Shown piece by piece: positions 17,856 to 27,918 of a DNA stretch of 64,000 nt. Origin of the DNA: Nostoc sp. B(2019) (GTDB taxonomy: Bacteria; Cyanobacteriota; Cyanobacteriia; Cyanobacteriales; Nostocaceae); NCBI RefSeq assembly GCF_010091925.1, contig NZ_WVID01000011.1, positions 62,001 to 126,000 of the forward strand. Reading direction: 5' to 3'. The translations under genes were made by a program, and so were the position numbers. Position 1 is the first letter of the stretch; each line of letters starts with the position of its first letter. Below the pieces are notes generated by a model. That model did no database searches. It saw only the letters and a program-made list of their open reading frames with translations, and was not told the origin of the DNA.

Positions 17856-18131
17856 ATGGAGAGAAAAATAGTGAACAAAGATGATTTTCTCTATCCTCGT
17901 GGTCGTTATTATGGTCAGGTAAAGCCAGAAAACTTGGTTTTTAATGCAAATTTACAGGAGTTTGCCCAACGAGTTAGCTATATCTGCAATTTAGAAACAG
18001 GTGGAAAACTACCTCCAGGTGAAGCTTACGAACAAATCAAAGGTTTGTGGAAACAGTTGAAACGCACAAAAAAACAACTAAAAATTGGCGAAGAACCGTT
18101 TCAGAGTGACCAAGAAGATATTGAAGATTGA
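17856..18131 (+). CDS. Small conserved cyanobacterial protein of unknown function
   Basis: The product is 91 residues, hydrophilic, without a signal peptide or membrane segment. The core KDDFLYPRGRYYGQVKPENLVFNANLQEFAQRVSYICNLETGGKLPPGEAYEQIKGLWKQLKRTKK resembles a small family I remember from many cyanobacteria, probably the one catalogued as DUF7219. It has an excellent ribosome-binding site (AGGAGGGAG) 8 bases before the ATG, so it should be well translated. Its end is 9 bp from the convergent adenylate cyclase gene. Function is unknown. Confidence 0.82.
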   Translation: MERKIVNKDDFLYPRGRYYGQVKPENLVFNANLQEFAQRVSYICNLETGGKLPPGEAYEQIKGLWKQLKRTKKQLKIGEEPFQSDQEDIED

Positions 18132-18140
18132 GAAATTTGA

Positions 18141-21100
18141 TTATTTGACAATCATTGTCCAGACACCATCCCAAGATTTAGGAGGTGGCGTTTGTTGGTA
18201 ATTACGAGCGCGTTCTAGGTGGATATCAACAGCTTGGTCTGTGGGTCGGATGTATTTAGCAGCATCAAAACAGGCGATCGCCTGGTCAAAATTGCGCGAT
18301 AAATAAGCTGCACGTCCAGTTTGGTAATGGAATAAAAATTCTTGAGTGTTGGCGTCTAGAGAGGTACTGCGATCGCCAATTAACTCGTAGATGTTCACTG
18401 CTTGGTGTTTACCCTTGACCCGAATTTTATCTAACTGGCGAACCCAAATGCGATCGCTGCACAGTTGGTAAGTAAATTCACTCAAAAGAATGTCACAACC
18501 ATATTCTTTAGTGACTGCTTCTAAGCGAGAACTCAAATTCACACTATCCCCAATAACGGTATAATCCATCCGTTTGCGGGAACCGATATTCCCTGAAACA
18601 ACTTCACCAGAACTAATTCCAATACCAATATGGATTTGTGGTTGCGCCTGGATAATTCGTCGCTGATTAAATTCCTCTAGGCGATATCGCATATCTAACG
18701 CCGATTGCACCGCCCTCCAAGCATGATTTTCTGTAAGTGGTAGTGGCGCACCAAATACCGCCATTAAGGCATCACCAATAAACTTGTCTAAAGTACCTTC
18801 GTAATTAAAAACTGCCTCCACCATCGTTTCAAAATACTGATTGAGCAGTGATACCACCTCAGCCGCACCAATATTTTCTGTAAGCGTTGTGTAGCCACGA
18901 ATATCAGAAAATAAGATAGTTACTTCTTTGCGCTCGCCCACCATTAAGGCATCTTCTCCCAATGCCATAACTTGCTCAGCTACGTGTGGTGTCAGGTAAC
19001 GAGACATAGTAGTTTTCATCCGTTTTTCCTGGCTGATATCTTCCAAAACCACTAAACCACCCCTTGCTCCGCCTTCTGGGTTAGTTAAGGGATTGACAGT
19101 AAGATTGATGCTGCGTTCTAATTTTTGTACCTGGTTAGAGGTGAGCAACTCAGATTGTGGAGTCAGGGGTTGATTCCAGGGAATGAAAGTATCTGGATTA
19201 GTGCGATCGCGCACTGCCAAAATGTAACAACCTTGTTGATTATTGGGTAATACAGAGTTAGCGTTATGGTGAGCCAGCTTTGTAGGATGGTTTCCCGAAT
19301 CATAGGACTGGCGAAAAGGTTCTCCAATCTGGGAAGCAGATGCGTTGGGAAATCCAGATGTTGTAGCGGTTCTAGAGGCAGTAAGTGGGTGATGGCGAGG
19401 ATCACCTTGAGGAACCAGCCCCACTGGCTTGTCTCCTGACTGAAACGGCTGCTCTGTGACAATAACTGTCGTCAGTTCTGACGATTTATGGACACCTTCT
19501 GGGCGGCTTCCCGGAGAGTAGGTACTAATATCTAACTCATGTTCTTGAGTTTCACTCGTTACCTGGCACTCACCAACGTCAGTTGCTATAACAGGGGGAA
19601 CCTCGCGATCGCTCTTGGCATCGTCTCCCAAAGGAAGAAGTTCTGATAATTGAAAGTCTCCGTTCTGACAACTCTCTTGCACGCACTGGTTCCTCAGTAC
19701 TTGGTAAACTCCCACCGTCAAACTTTGCTCTGGCACATAATGTTTGGCCCCAGTTTTTAAACTATCTACCAGCCGCATTTGGAGATTTTCAATCGGTACA
19801 ACCTCCCAAACTAGGCGACCAATCAAATTTTGTTCCCATAAAAGCTTGTTATTTTTGGTATGAACCTCCCCTAGAGGACAACCCAGTAACTCTAGTGCCG
19901 CGTCATTGATTGTGACAATCCGACCTGCCATATCTGTAGAAATCACAGCATCCGACAGACTTTGCAAAATATCTTTTTGATATTGTCTTTCTAAAAGTAC
20001 ATTTTCAAACAGGCGGGCATTTTCCAGAGCAATTCCCGCTTGAATATTAAAGGCCCGCATAAACTCTTCATCAGAAGCGGTAAAACTGCCTTGTTGCTTA
20101 TTAATTAATTGCGTGACGCCAATCAACTCATTTGCCGAATTAAATACTGGCAAACACAAAATATTGCGAGTTACATACCCAGTCTTTCTATCTGTAGTTG
20201 GATCAAAGCGGGGGTCTTTGTAGGCATCGGGAATGTTTAATGCTTCACCAGTGGAAGCCACATAGCCGGCAATGCCACGGCTGGCAGAAATGCGGATTTC
20301 TACCAAGTTTGTACCATCCGCTGCTACTGCCACCTTCGTCCAGAGTTCACTCATCTCTTTGCGATACAAAAATAGCGTGCTGCGGTCTGCTTGCATTAAA
20401 ATCCGAGCCTGCTCCATAACTATCTGCAAAGTTGCTTCTAAATCCAGACTTTGCCCTAGTGTTTGAGTTGCCCGCAATAGAGCCGTTGCCCCCCGCTGAT
20501 TGCGAGCTGCTACGTAAAAGGATTGGCAGCTTTCCAGAATAATGCCAATAGAAGAGGCAAAGTCTCGAAAACGCTCCTCATCATCCTGATTAAAAGGAAT
20601 ATCCCCAGTTTTATTAGCTAGTTGTACTACTGCTACAGTTTGATTTTTGCTACTCACAACTGGCATACACAAAATATTGTGAATCTTGTAGCCCATCTGT
20701 TTTTCTAATTCTGGGCTAAATAAAGGATGAGTAGAAGTTTCAGATATATTCAAATATTGACCTGTACTGGCAACATGACCTGGGATACCAACTGTAATTG
20801 GAGTACGAATTTCTAAAAATTTTTGGGTATTACTTTGAGGAACTTTTGACCATAACTGACCTTTGTCATAGTCAACTAAAAAAATCGCTGTGTGTTCTGC
20901 CTGGAGAATTTGACCAATTTTGAGTGTGATGGCTTCTAACACTTTCTCCAACATTGTTTCGAGAGCTTCATTATTAATCAGTTCAATGGCTCTTAGAAAT
21001 TGCTGGAATTCAGCAGTGATGAAGTCTAGTAAGCAAACAAATTCGTTAACAGATAGGTCTTTGACGCGACGCAGTAGAGCGTGAGTACGATTAACTTGAG

Positions 21101-21149
21101 TAAGTTCAGTTAATGTAGCCAGGACGCTACCAGGGTTGGGGAGTGTCAT
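18141..21149 (-). CDS. GAF-GAF-PAS class III adenylate cyclase (CyaB1/CyaB2-like)
   Basis: The product is 1002 residues. GAF-A (about 65-210) and GAF-B (about 235-385) each carry the NK...F...DE signature of cyclic-nucleotide-binding GAF domains (N179/K180...D190/E191 and N350/K351...D360/E361). A PAS domain starts near 388. The class III catalytic domain (740-925) is complete: metal aspartates D749 and D793, adenine-selecting K789 and T864, and N871 and R875. A TPR-like C-terminus follows. The layout is that of Anabaena CyaB1/CyaB2, cyclases activated by cAMP binding to GAF-B. The protein is roughly 140 residues longer than those because of a low-complexity stretch at about 500-635 inside the PAS region. 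Confidence 0.93.
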   Translation of the reverse strand: MTLPNPGSVLATLTELTQVNRTHALLRRVKDLSVNEFVCLLDFITAEFQQFLRAIELINNEALETMLEKVLEAITLKIGQILQAEHTAIFLVDYDKGQLWSKVPQSNTQKFLEIRTPITVGIPGHVASTGQYLNISETSTHPLFSPELEKQMGYKIHNILCMPVVSSKNQTVAVVQLANKTGDIPFNQDDEERFRDFASSIGIILESCQSFYVAARNQRGATALLRATQTLGQSLDLEATLQIVMEQARILMQADRSTLFLYRKEMSELWTKVAVAADGTNLVEIRISASRGIAGYVASTGEALNIPDAYKDPRFDPTTDRKTGYVTRNILCLPVFNSANELIGVTQLINKQQGSFTASDEEFMRAFNIQAGIALENARLFENVLLERQYQKDILQSLSDAVISTDMAGRIVTINDAALELLGCPLGEVHTKNNKLLWEQNLIGRLVWEVVPIENLQMRLVDSLKTGAKHYVPEQSLTVGVYQVLRNQCVQESCQNGDFQLSELLPLGDDAKSDREVPPVIATDVGECQVTSETQEHELDISTYSPGSRPEGVHKSSELTTVIVTEQPFQSGDKPVGLVPQGDPRHHPLTASRTATTSGFPNASASQIGEPFRQSYDSGNHPTKLAHHNANSVLPNNQQGCYILAVRDRTNPDTFIPWNQPLTPQSELLTSNQVQKLERSINLTVNPLTNPEGGARGGLVVLEDISQEKRMKTTMSRYLTPHVAEQVMALGEDALMVGERKEVTILFSDIRGYTTLTENIGAAEVVSLLNQYFETMVEAVFNYEGTLDKFIGDALMAVFGAPLPLTENHAWRAVQSALDMRYRLEEFNQRRIIQAQPQIHIGIGISSGEVVSGNIGSRKRMDYTVIGDSVNLSSRLEAVTKEYGCDILLSEFTYQLCSDRIWVRQLDKIRVKGKHQAVNIYELIGDRSTSLDANTQEFLFHYQTGRAAYLSRNFDQAIACFDAAKYIRPTDQAVDIHLERARNYQQTPPPKSWDGVWTMIVK

Positions 21150-21229
21150 GGTAATTTTAAATTTGAGTTTTTAGATACTAGTTTTTTATTTCTGCATATT
21201 AATTCTAAAATCAACATTTCCAAAAATTT

Positions 21230-21249
21230 AGGGCGGGAAACCCCGCCCT
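21230..21249 (-). terminator. Rho-independent terminator after sqdX
   Basis: On the minus strand the sequence reads AGGGCGGGGTTTCCCGCCCT followed by AAATTTTT. This is an 8-bp GC-rich stem with a short loop and a T-tract. It sits 18 bp past the sqdX stop and before the cyclase start, so it should separate the two transcripts. Confidence 0.8.
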
Positions 21250-21266
21250 AGAAGTCAAAATTCTAC

Positions 21267-22403
21267 TTAAACAGTTTTGTTTAACTGTTGCGAAAATATT
21301 ACTTTTTGATAGTAGTTTTGTAGCTGGCGCGTGGCAGATCCCCAACCCCAACTCTCTGCTTCTTGGCGAGCATTTTGACGAATGATGTCTCGCTGTTGTT
21401 TTTGTTGTAAGAGGCGAACGGTAGCAGCGATCGCCTCTTGAATATCTGCTGTTGGCTCAAAAAGATATCCATTTACCCCGTCTGTCACAATATCAGGAAT
21501 TCCTCCAGAACGAGCTGCAACCACTGGACACCCAGCGGCCATTGCTTCTAGTAACACTAAACCTAGTGTTTCTGTACGCGAGGGAAAGATAAATGCATCA
21601 GCGCTAGCAAAGGCAGAGCCTAACTCTTGTCCCATAAGATATCCGACAAAATGAGTGTTTGTGCCAGCAAAGTGTTTTTGCAGTGCTTGACGGTGCGGGC
21701 CATCCCCTACCAATGCCAATCGAGCTTCAGGAATTGCCTCTAAAATTGGTTTGATGCGCTCAATTTCTTTTTCAGCAGAAAGACGCCCAACATAAAGTAG
21801 CAAAGGACTTTCGGGATGATTCTGCGACAAGCGCGATCGCATTTCGACACTAGCCAAATCGGGATGAAATAATTCTGTATCCACTCCCCGTTGCCATAAA
21901 TCCACCCTTTCAATACCATGTGCCGTCAGTTCCCCCATCATTGCTGTGGAGGTACACAGATTTAATGCTGCTTGATTATGAGCGTTTTTGAGCAATTCCC
22001 AAAGAAACCCTTCTAGCATCCCCAAGCCATAATGCTGGAGATACTGGGGTAAATGCGTATGATAAGACGCTACTAGGGGAATCTTGAGCATCTTGCTATA
22101 AAATATCCCAGATAAACCTAAAACTGCTGGATTTACCACATGGATGATATCTGGCTTAAATTGTTCTAAGACGTAACCAATGGCTGGACGAGGAAGTGCC
22201 ATCTTCAATTCTGGATACAATGGGAGGGGAAAGCCAGTAACGCCGTAAACTTTAGCTCCTTTGTGTTCAGTAATGCCTCCATCAGGGGCAATCACTAACA
22301 CTTGGTCACTATTGCGCTGTAGATGATCAACGGTGTGACGCAAGCGCGTTACAATACCGTCAACCTTGGGCAAAAAGGTTTCGGTGAATAGGGCAATTCT
22401 CAT
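21267..22403 (-). CDS. sqdX: Sulfoquinovosyl diacylglycerol synthase
   Basis: SqdX transfers sulfoquinovose from UDP-sulfoquinovose to diacylglycerol, making the thylakoid lipid SQDG. The 378-residue product is a GT-B glycosyltransferase: MRIALFTETFLPKVDGIVTRL at the N-terminus, IIHVVNPAVLGLSG, ASYHTHLPQYLQHYGLG, LLYVGRLSAEKEIERIKPIL, and the donor-site motif FPSRTETLGLVLLEAMAAGCPVVAARSGGIPDIV. It lies downstream of sqdB on the same strand, the typical cyanobacterial pairing. That context makes SqdX far more likely than a generic mannosyltransferase. Confidence 0.94.
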   Translation of the reverse strand: MRIALFTETFLPKVDGIVTRLRHTVDHLQRNSDQVLVIAPDGGITEHKGAKVYGVTGFPLPLYPELKMALPRPAIGYVLEQFKPDIIHVVNPAVLGLSGIFYSKMLKIPLVASYHTHLPQYLQHYGLGMLEGFLWELLKNAHNQAALNLCTSTAMMGELTAHGIERVDLWQRGVDTELFHPDLASVEMRSRLSQNHPESPLLLYVGRLSAEKEIERIKPILEAIPEARLALVGDGPHRQALQKHFAGTNTHFVGYLMGQELGSAFASADAFIFPSRTETLGLVLLEAMAAGCPVVAARSGGIPDIVTDGVNGYLFEPTADIQEAIAATVRLLQQKQQRDIIRQNARQEAESWGWGSATRQLQNYYQKVIFSQQLNKTV

Positions 22404-22409
22404 AAAAAA

Positions 22410-22592
22410 CTATTCAGTCCAGGCAGATAATCTCAGCTTTTGTTGCATTTCGCTATTAAACACAGAGTAAACTGTCTCGCGTGCTGTAATCAATTCTGCA
22501 CAGTCAGACTTAATGTTTTGCCGCTGCTTTCGTACAAAATCCGAGATGTCCTCAATGTTCACAATCCAGTTTTTAGCGTAAGCACCTAGCAT
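22410..22592 (-). CDS. Possible small protein between sqdB and sqdX
   Basis: A 60-codon frame (MLGAYAKNWIVNIEDISDFVRKQRQNIKSDCAELITARETVYSVF...) starts with ATG at 22592 and ends 6 bp before sqdX. Its position in the sqd operon and ordinary amino-acid composition favour a real gene. Against it are the absence of a Shine-Dalgarno sequence and of any recognisable family. It may instead be leader sequence of sqdX. Function unknown. Confidence 0.35.
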   Translation of the reverse strand: MLGAYAKNWIVNIEDISDFVRKQRQNIKSDCAELITARETVYSVFNSEMQQKLRLSAWTE

Positions 22593-22635
22593 TTTACTAG
22601 TAGCTGGATGATACGTTTAATAAGTAATAATTAAT

Positions 22636-22668
22636 TGGTCGTCATACTGTGTTAAGGCATGACGACCA
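22636..22668. other. Hairpin between sqdB and sqdX
   Basis: TGGTCGTCAT (22636-22645) and ATGACGACCA (22659-22668) form a perfect 10-bp inverted repeat with a 13-base loop. No T-run follows on either strand, so it is not a standard terminator. It could act as a processing or stabilising element between sqdB and the downstream genes, or be an interspersed repeat. Confidence 0.5.
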
Positions 22669-22728
22669 GTTTGAGTTTAGCTGCTCACTTGAGTTAAACA
22701 GGTGTTACCATCTGTACCCAGGTTTACC

Positions 22729-23895
<1,167 letters not shown>

Positions 23896-24083
23896 TTACT
23901 CGCTGATAGCTAAATCTATCAGGTTTATGTCCCCTCTTTATCATCATTCTGAAAGAGATGTGGAAATGAGGACAGGAGAAGCGAGGAAAGCAGTGGCAGC
24001 AGGGCTAGCTAAAATAACGAAATTCCGTTCCATTGTCTCTGTAAAAACCCAGTATGAAGAGATTTAGAGAGATGAAGTAATAC

Positions 24084-24229
24084 CAAGTTGCCAAAATATA
24101 TTATTTTGTCATACTGTTCGCCTTGGTTCCGAGGAAAGTATCTCTGAGCTTCTTTGCTACGGAACGCTGCTTTGTAGCTTGCTTCCCGCAGGGTACTCTT
24201 TGCTCAGAATGACAAGCAATGACAACTTG
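24084..24229. repeat. Interspersed repeat in the spacer upstream of sqdB
   Basis: The 23884-24338 spacer has no gene. A 146-bp segment is bounded by CAAGTTG (24084-24090) and CAACTTG (24223-24229). Inside it has nested inverted pieces (TTTGTCAT near 24106 and ATGACAA near 24210; CTCTGAGC and GCTCAGAATG). Such GTCATTCTGAGC-type palindromes are repeated in many Nostoc spacers. Short tandem repeats of TGACTCTTAACCCTTGACCC follow at about 24283-24313. Confidence 0.55.
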
Positions 24230-24338
24230 CAGGGGAGTGTGGGGAGGAAGTTGCAGCAAGTCTTTACCCTCTACCTCCTGACTGTTGACCCTTGACTCTT
24301 AACCCTTGACCCCTGTCTCCTAACTAATGAATAATGAG

Positions 24339-24866
24339 TCAGGACTTTGGAATGCGATACTGCTGGGCAATGTAATAAAACAAACGGTAGTAATCTTGAA
24401 ATTCTTGGCTCTCACTTTGCCCTTGCCAGTAGTATTGCACTTGCCCTTGAGTTAGGGTCAGTGTCATCGAACTTACTTGTTGATTAACTTCTACGACCAG
24501 CACTCCAGATATTCCTTGGGTAGTCCGAAAGTTGGAATTTATTTTTCCCTTCCGGTCTGTAATAGTAGATTCTGGTATCTGATGACTCGCCCAACCCCGA
24601 ATTACTACAGAGTGATGATGAGGTGAAACAAAAGCAATGCCATCATCATTTTCTGGGGCTGCTAAAGAAGTCCAGTTACTAGGATATGGAAACTCAAAAC
24701 CATAACGGTAATTGTTATAAGTCTTCCATGTAATAGCTCCAGCTTTAAAACCAGCTGTAGTACACCCGCATAGCATGATGAACAAGCTTAGAACTTTGCT
24801 AACGCCAGAGGCAAACGCATACCTTCTTCGCTTTAAACAACAGGTTTTAACCGCAGCAGTGGTCAT
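24339..24866 (-). CDS. Probable lipoprotein with PsbP/Mog1-like fold
   Basis: The product is 175 residues from the ATG at 24866; a GTG at 24890 would add eight. A hydrophobic N-terminal segment ends in FIMLCGC, a plausible lipobox, so it is likely anchored in a membrane on the periplasmic or lumenal side. The mature part (YNNYRYGFEFPYPSNWTSLAAPENDDGIAFVSPHHHSVVIRGWAS) has the pattern of PsbP-like and Mog1-like domains, with an opening GFEFPYPSNW motif. I cannot name a partner. The fold call is an inference from this motif. Confidence 0.65.
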   Translation of the reverse strand: MTTAAVKTCCLKRRRYAFASGVSKVLSLFIMLCGCTTAGFKAGAITWKTYNNYRYGFEFPYPSNWTSLAAPENDDGIAFVSPHHHSVVIRGWASHQIPESTITDRKGKINSNFRTTQGISGVLVVEVNQQVSSMTLTLTQGQVQYYWQGQSESQEFQDYYRLFYYIAQQYRIPKS

Positions 24867-25097
24867 TATTACACTTTTTACCAAAGTCACTGATTTTGCA
24901 AAATTATCAGAAACACAAATCTCTATGGGCAGGTAAGAGGAACGCTACTACTGTTTGAATTAAATTTAGTAGAAACCTGCATAACCGTTTTATAGATAAC
25001 TTAGGTCAGTGAGAATGTCACTACTGAGAACAATAGAACAGAATAAGTCTTATTGTAAACAAATGTAACGAAATAGCTGTCAAAACGCTTTGCCATC

Positions 25098-25126
25098 TTG
25101 ACAATGATTGGAGGAGCCGATAACGT
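25098..25126 (+). promoter_or_regulatory. Candidate sigma70-type promoter for the RHH gene
   Basis: A perfect TTGACA at 25098-25103 is followed after 17 bp by TAACGT at 25121-25126, which keeps the conserved first two and last bases of a -10 box. The ATG of the next gene lies 28 bp further on. The match is good in the -35 and weak in the -10. Confidence 0.4.
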
Positions 25127-25153
25127 GATATACATACCCGGGTAAGACCGTTA

Positions 25154-25510
25154 ATGAGTTATATGCAAGCTAAGCAAAAGGTTACTTTGTATCTATCGCC
25201 AGAATTACACAAAAGGCTGAAGATTCGTTCAGCAGTTGATTCTGAATCAATGTCAGAACTTGCCGAACGGGCCCTTGGTTTTTACCTGTCGAATTCAGAA
25301 ATAGTTGAAGAGGTAGAAGCTTCTTCTTACGGGCGAACCCATAAATTATATTCCTGTCCAAATTGTGAAAGTTCACTAGTATTACGTGATGGGGAACTGG
25401 TTACATTGGGCAATCAACCAGGAATCATTGGTCAAGAACATCTTCCCATTGATGAGATGGCTGAAGATGAAACCCATCCAAAGGGTGAGGAAGAGTTAGT
25501 TCCTTGCTAG
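25154..25510 (+). CDS. Ribbon-helix-helix protein with zinc-knuckle-like C-terminal part
   Basis: The product is 118 residues. Residues 7-48 (KQKVTLYLSPELHKRLKIRSAVDSESMSELAERALGFYL) match the MetJ/Arc/CopG ribbon-helix-helix fold used by small DNA-binding regulators. A CPNCESS knuckle and a lone C-terminal cysteine follow, with an acidic tail (MAEDETHPKGEEELVPC). No toxin gene is next to it; ycf46 begins 93 bp downstream. It may regulate ycf46/ycf35 or itself. The fold is a confident call; the target is unknown. Confidence 0.75.
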   Translation: MSYMQAKQKVTLYLSPELHKRLKIRSAVDSESMSELAERALGFYLSNSEIVEEVEASSYGRTHKLYSCPNCESSLVLRDGELVTLGNQPGIIGQEHLPIDEMAEDETHPKGEEELVPC

Positions 25511-25603
25511 ATAGGAATTATGGATAAAGGATTCATAATCTGGTTGTCTTTGCCAAAACCAATGTCTGTACTGTCTCTATAAGGTCTCAAGTAGGTCGAT
25601 TGT

Positions 25604-27115
25604 ATGAAAGAAGAGCTCAATATACTAATTCAAGCTCAATACCCTCTAATCTACCTTGTGACCTCCGAGGAAGAGCGGGCTGAGCAAGCAATTTCCACAA
25701 TCGCCCAAGTGTTAAAGCCCCAACGCCGAGTATATGTTTGGACAGTAACGCACGGCATTGTGGAGTATGGTCAACCCCGGAATGTTACTCAGCACAATAC
25801 CGTTTCTCCAGAGGCGGCCATTGAGTGGATAATCCGGCAAAGAGAACCCGGTATATTTATTCTTAAAGATTTACATCCATTTATTGATGCGCCTGCGACA
25901 ACTCGATCGTTGCGAGATGCGATCGCCAGCTTCAAAGGTATGCAGAAGAACATCATCTTGATGTCACCAATGCAACAAGTTCCTATTGAACTAGAAAAAG
26001 AAGTTGTCGTTCTGGACTTTCGACTGCCGGATATGACCGAGTTGAATAAAGTCTTGACTCACCATATAGAGCAAAATCGTGGGCGACGGCTGACAACAGA
26101 AGCCAGAGAAAAACTTCTTAGAGCAGCTTTGGGCTTAACTAAAGATGAAGCTGAGAAAGTATACCGTAAGGCGCAGGTCACTACAGGGCGTTTGACGGAA
26201 GATGAAGTAGATATAGTTCTATCTGAGAAAAAGCAACTGATCCGGCGTAATGGTATATTAGAGTACATCGAAGAAGATGAAACCATTGATGCTGTAGGTG
26301 GTTTAGAAGAACTAAAAAAATGGCTTAAGCAACGCTCTAACGCCTTTACAGAAAGAGCGAGAGAGTATGGTTTACCTCAACCAAAGGGAATGTTAATTCT
26401 GGGTGTTCCCGGTTGTGGTAAGTCGCTGATTGCTAAGACCACTTCTCGACTGTGGGGTTTACCAATTTTACGCCTGGATATGGGAAGAGTCTACGACGGC
26501 TCAATGGTGGGTCGAAGTGAGGCAAATCTACGTAATGCGCTAAAAACAGCAGAATCAATTTCCCCAACCATTTTGTTTATCGATGAATTAGATAAATCCT
26601 TTGCTGGTAGTGCTGGTTCTGGTGATTCTGATGGTGGGACTTCCAGCCGGATTTTTGGTTCTTTCCTCACATGGATGCAGGAAAAGAAATCTCCAGTGTT
26701 TGTGATGGCAACCGCCAATAGAGTTGAACGCTTACCTGGAGAATTTTTGAGGAAAGGTCGCTTTGATGAAATTTTCTTTGTAGATCTGCCAACTCCCGAA
26801 GAACGTCAGGATATTTACAACATCCACCTGACCAAACGCCGTGAGGACATCACTCGATTTGATCTTGAGCAACTAGCCAAGATGTCCGATGGCTTTTCTG
26901 GGGCAGAAATTGAACAAGCGATCGTTGCGGCAATGTACGAAGCTTTTGCCCAAGATCGGGAGTTCACCCAGTTAGATATTATTGCTGCACTAAAGGCTAC
27001 TTTGCCGCTGTCTCGCACGATGCAAGAACAGGTAACGGCCCTAAGAGACTGGGCCAGACAGCGAGCACGACCCGCAGCATCCTCCGTTGCTGAATATCAG
27101 CGAATGGAGTTTTAA
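25604..27115 (+). CDS. ycf46: AAA+ ATPase of the Ycf46 family
   Basis: The 503-residue product has an N-terminal degenerate P-loop-like domain (about 1-200; YPLIYLVTSEEERAEQAI) and a C-terminal AAA+ domain. The Walker A motif GVPGCGKS is at 267-274, the Walker B motif LFIDELD at 324-330, and the second-region-of-homology arginines are in PGEFLRKGRFDEIFF. This matches Ycf46, encoded in red-algal plastids and cyanobacteria and implicated in photosynthesis or carbon-uptake regulation. It lacks the FtsH protease domain. The neighbouring ycf35, 141 bp downstream, is also plastid-conserved and the pair may be cotranscribed. Confidence 0.92.
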   Translation: MKEELNILIQAQYPLIYLVTSEEERAEQAISTIAQVLKPQRRVYVWTVTHGIVEYGQPRNVTQHNTVSPEAAIEWIIRQREPGIFILKDLHPFIDAPATTRSLRDAIASFKGMQKNIILMSPMQQVPIELEKEVVVLDFRLPDMTELNKVLTHHIEQNRGRRLTTEAREKLLRAALGLTKDEAEKVYRKAQVTTGRLTEDEVDIVLSEKKQLIRRNGILEYIEEDETIDAVGGLEELKKWLKQRSNAFTERAREYGLPQPKGMLILGVPGCGKSLIAKTTSRLWGLPILRLDMGRVYDGSMVGRSEANLRNALKTAESISPTILFIDELDKSFAGSAGSGDSDGGTSSRIFGSFLTWMQEKKSPVFVMATANRVERLPGEFLRKGRFDEIFFVDLPTPEERQDIYNIHLTKRREDITRFDLEQLAKMSDGFSGAEIEQAIVAAMYEAFAQDREFTQLDIIAALKATLPLSRTMQEQVTALRDWARQRARPAASSVAEYQRMEF

Positions 27116-27256
27116 AAGCTTTCCCTTGCTAACCCAGGGGGAAAGGCTAGCTGAAAATGCTAGCAGTTACGAAAAAAGCCGCATCAACCTAAGCGCGGCT
27201 TCGCCCAAAGCAAATCGTTGTCGTTTTTCTCAATCTTCTCACTGGAGGAAACCCAA

Positions 27257-27607
27257 ATGTCTCACTTTAGCACTCTGCGTACCAAGATCACCGATGCCGA
27301 AATCCTCAAAGCTTCCTTGCGCGACCTCGGTATCAGCGTAAAGACTGAAGCTGATGTCCGTGGCTACAACGGTCAGCGCGTGCGTTCTGACATCGTTGCC
27401 GTGTTGGAAGGCGAATATGACCTAGGTTGGTCTCGCAACAGCGATGGTTCTTTTGACCTAATCGCTGACCTGTGGGGCGTTGCTAAAAAGCACAACCAAA
27501 CCGAGTTGATCAACTCGATCAACCAAAAGTATGCTGTTAACAAAACCTTGGCTGAAGTAAAACAGCGCGGTCTACAAAACGCAAATGTGAAATTGGTATT
27601 GCAATAA
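27257..27607 (+). CDS. ycf35: Ycf35 (DUF1257) protein
   Basis: The product is 116 residues from the ATG at 27257, chosen because a perfect GGAGGA ribosome site lies 8 bases upstream. The family signature is MSHFSTLRTKITDAEILKASLRDLG at the start and VRGYNGQRVRSDIVAVLEGEYDLGWSRNSDGSFDLIADLWG in the middle. Ycf35 is conserved in cyanobacteria and algal plastids; its biochemical role is not established to my knowledge. A terminator follows 47 bp after the stop, closing a ycf46-ycf35 unit. Confidence 0.93.
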   Translation: MSHFSTLRTKITDAEILKASLRDLGISVKTEADVRGYNGQRVRSDIVAVLEGEYDLGWSRNSDGSFDLIADLWGVAKKHNQTELINSINQKYAVNKTLAEVKQRGLQNANVKLVLQ

Positions 27608-27654
27608 CTATTTCTCTGCGCGTTCCCAAAGCTGCACGGGTTAACCAAGTTAAT

Positions 27655-27674
27655 AGCGGTTAGCCCGCTTTTTT
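27655..27674 (+). terminator. Rho-independent terminator after ycf35
   Basis: AGCGG, loop TTAGC, CCGCT, then TTTTTT. The stem is 5 bp with strong pairs and is directly followed by a T-run 47 bp past the ycf35 stop codon. Confidence 0.7.
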
Positions 27675-27918
27675 ATCGGGGCTGAGATGTATTTCTCAGT
27701 CCCTATTTTGTATGCAGTAAGCTAGCTCTATAAATATATATTATGTATGGAAGGTAATCCTGATAAACAATCGGGTACGAAATGAAGCAATAAAGCAGAC
27801 CTTTGCAATTTCCTAACCTAGAATTTAAATATTATCAAGCTTTTTTTATATTGATTTTATGTCTCGCGCAAAGACGCAAGTTTATCGTAGTTTGGGTTGA
27901 GAGATAGCGAAACCCAAC
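27675..27918. other. AT-rich spacer, no gene seen
   Basis: This spacer between convergent ycf35 and the acyl-carrier-like gene is AT-rich. It contains a diffuse repeat-like stretch (GTCTCGCGCAAAGACGCAAG near 27859) of the interspersed kind, and I see no open reading frame or RNA gene in it. Confidence 0.4.
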
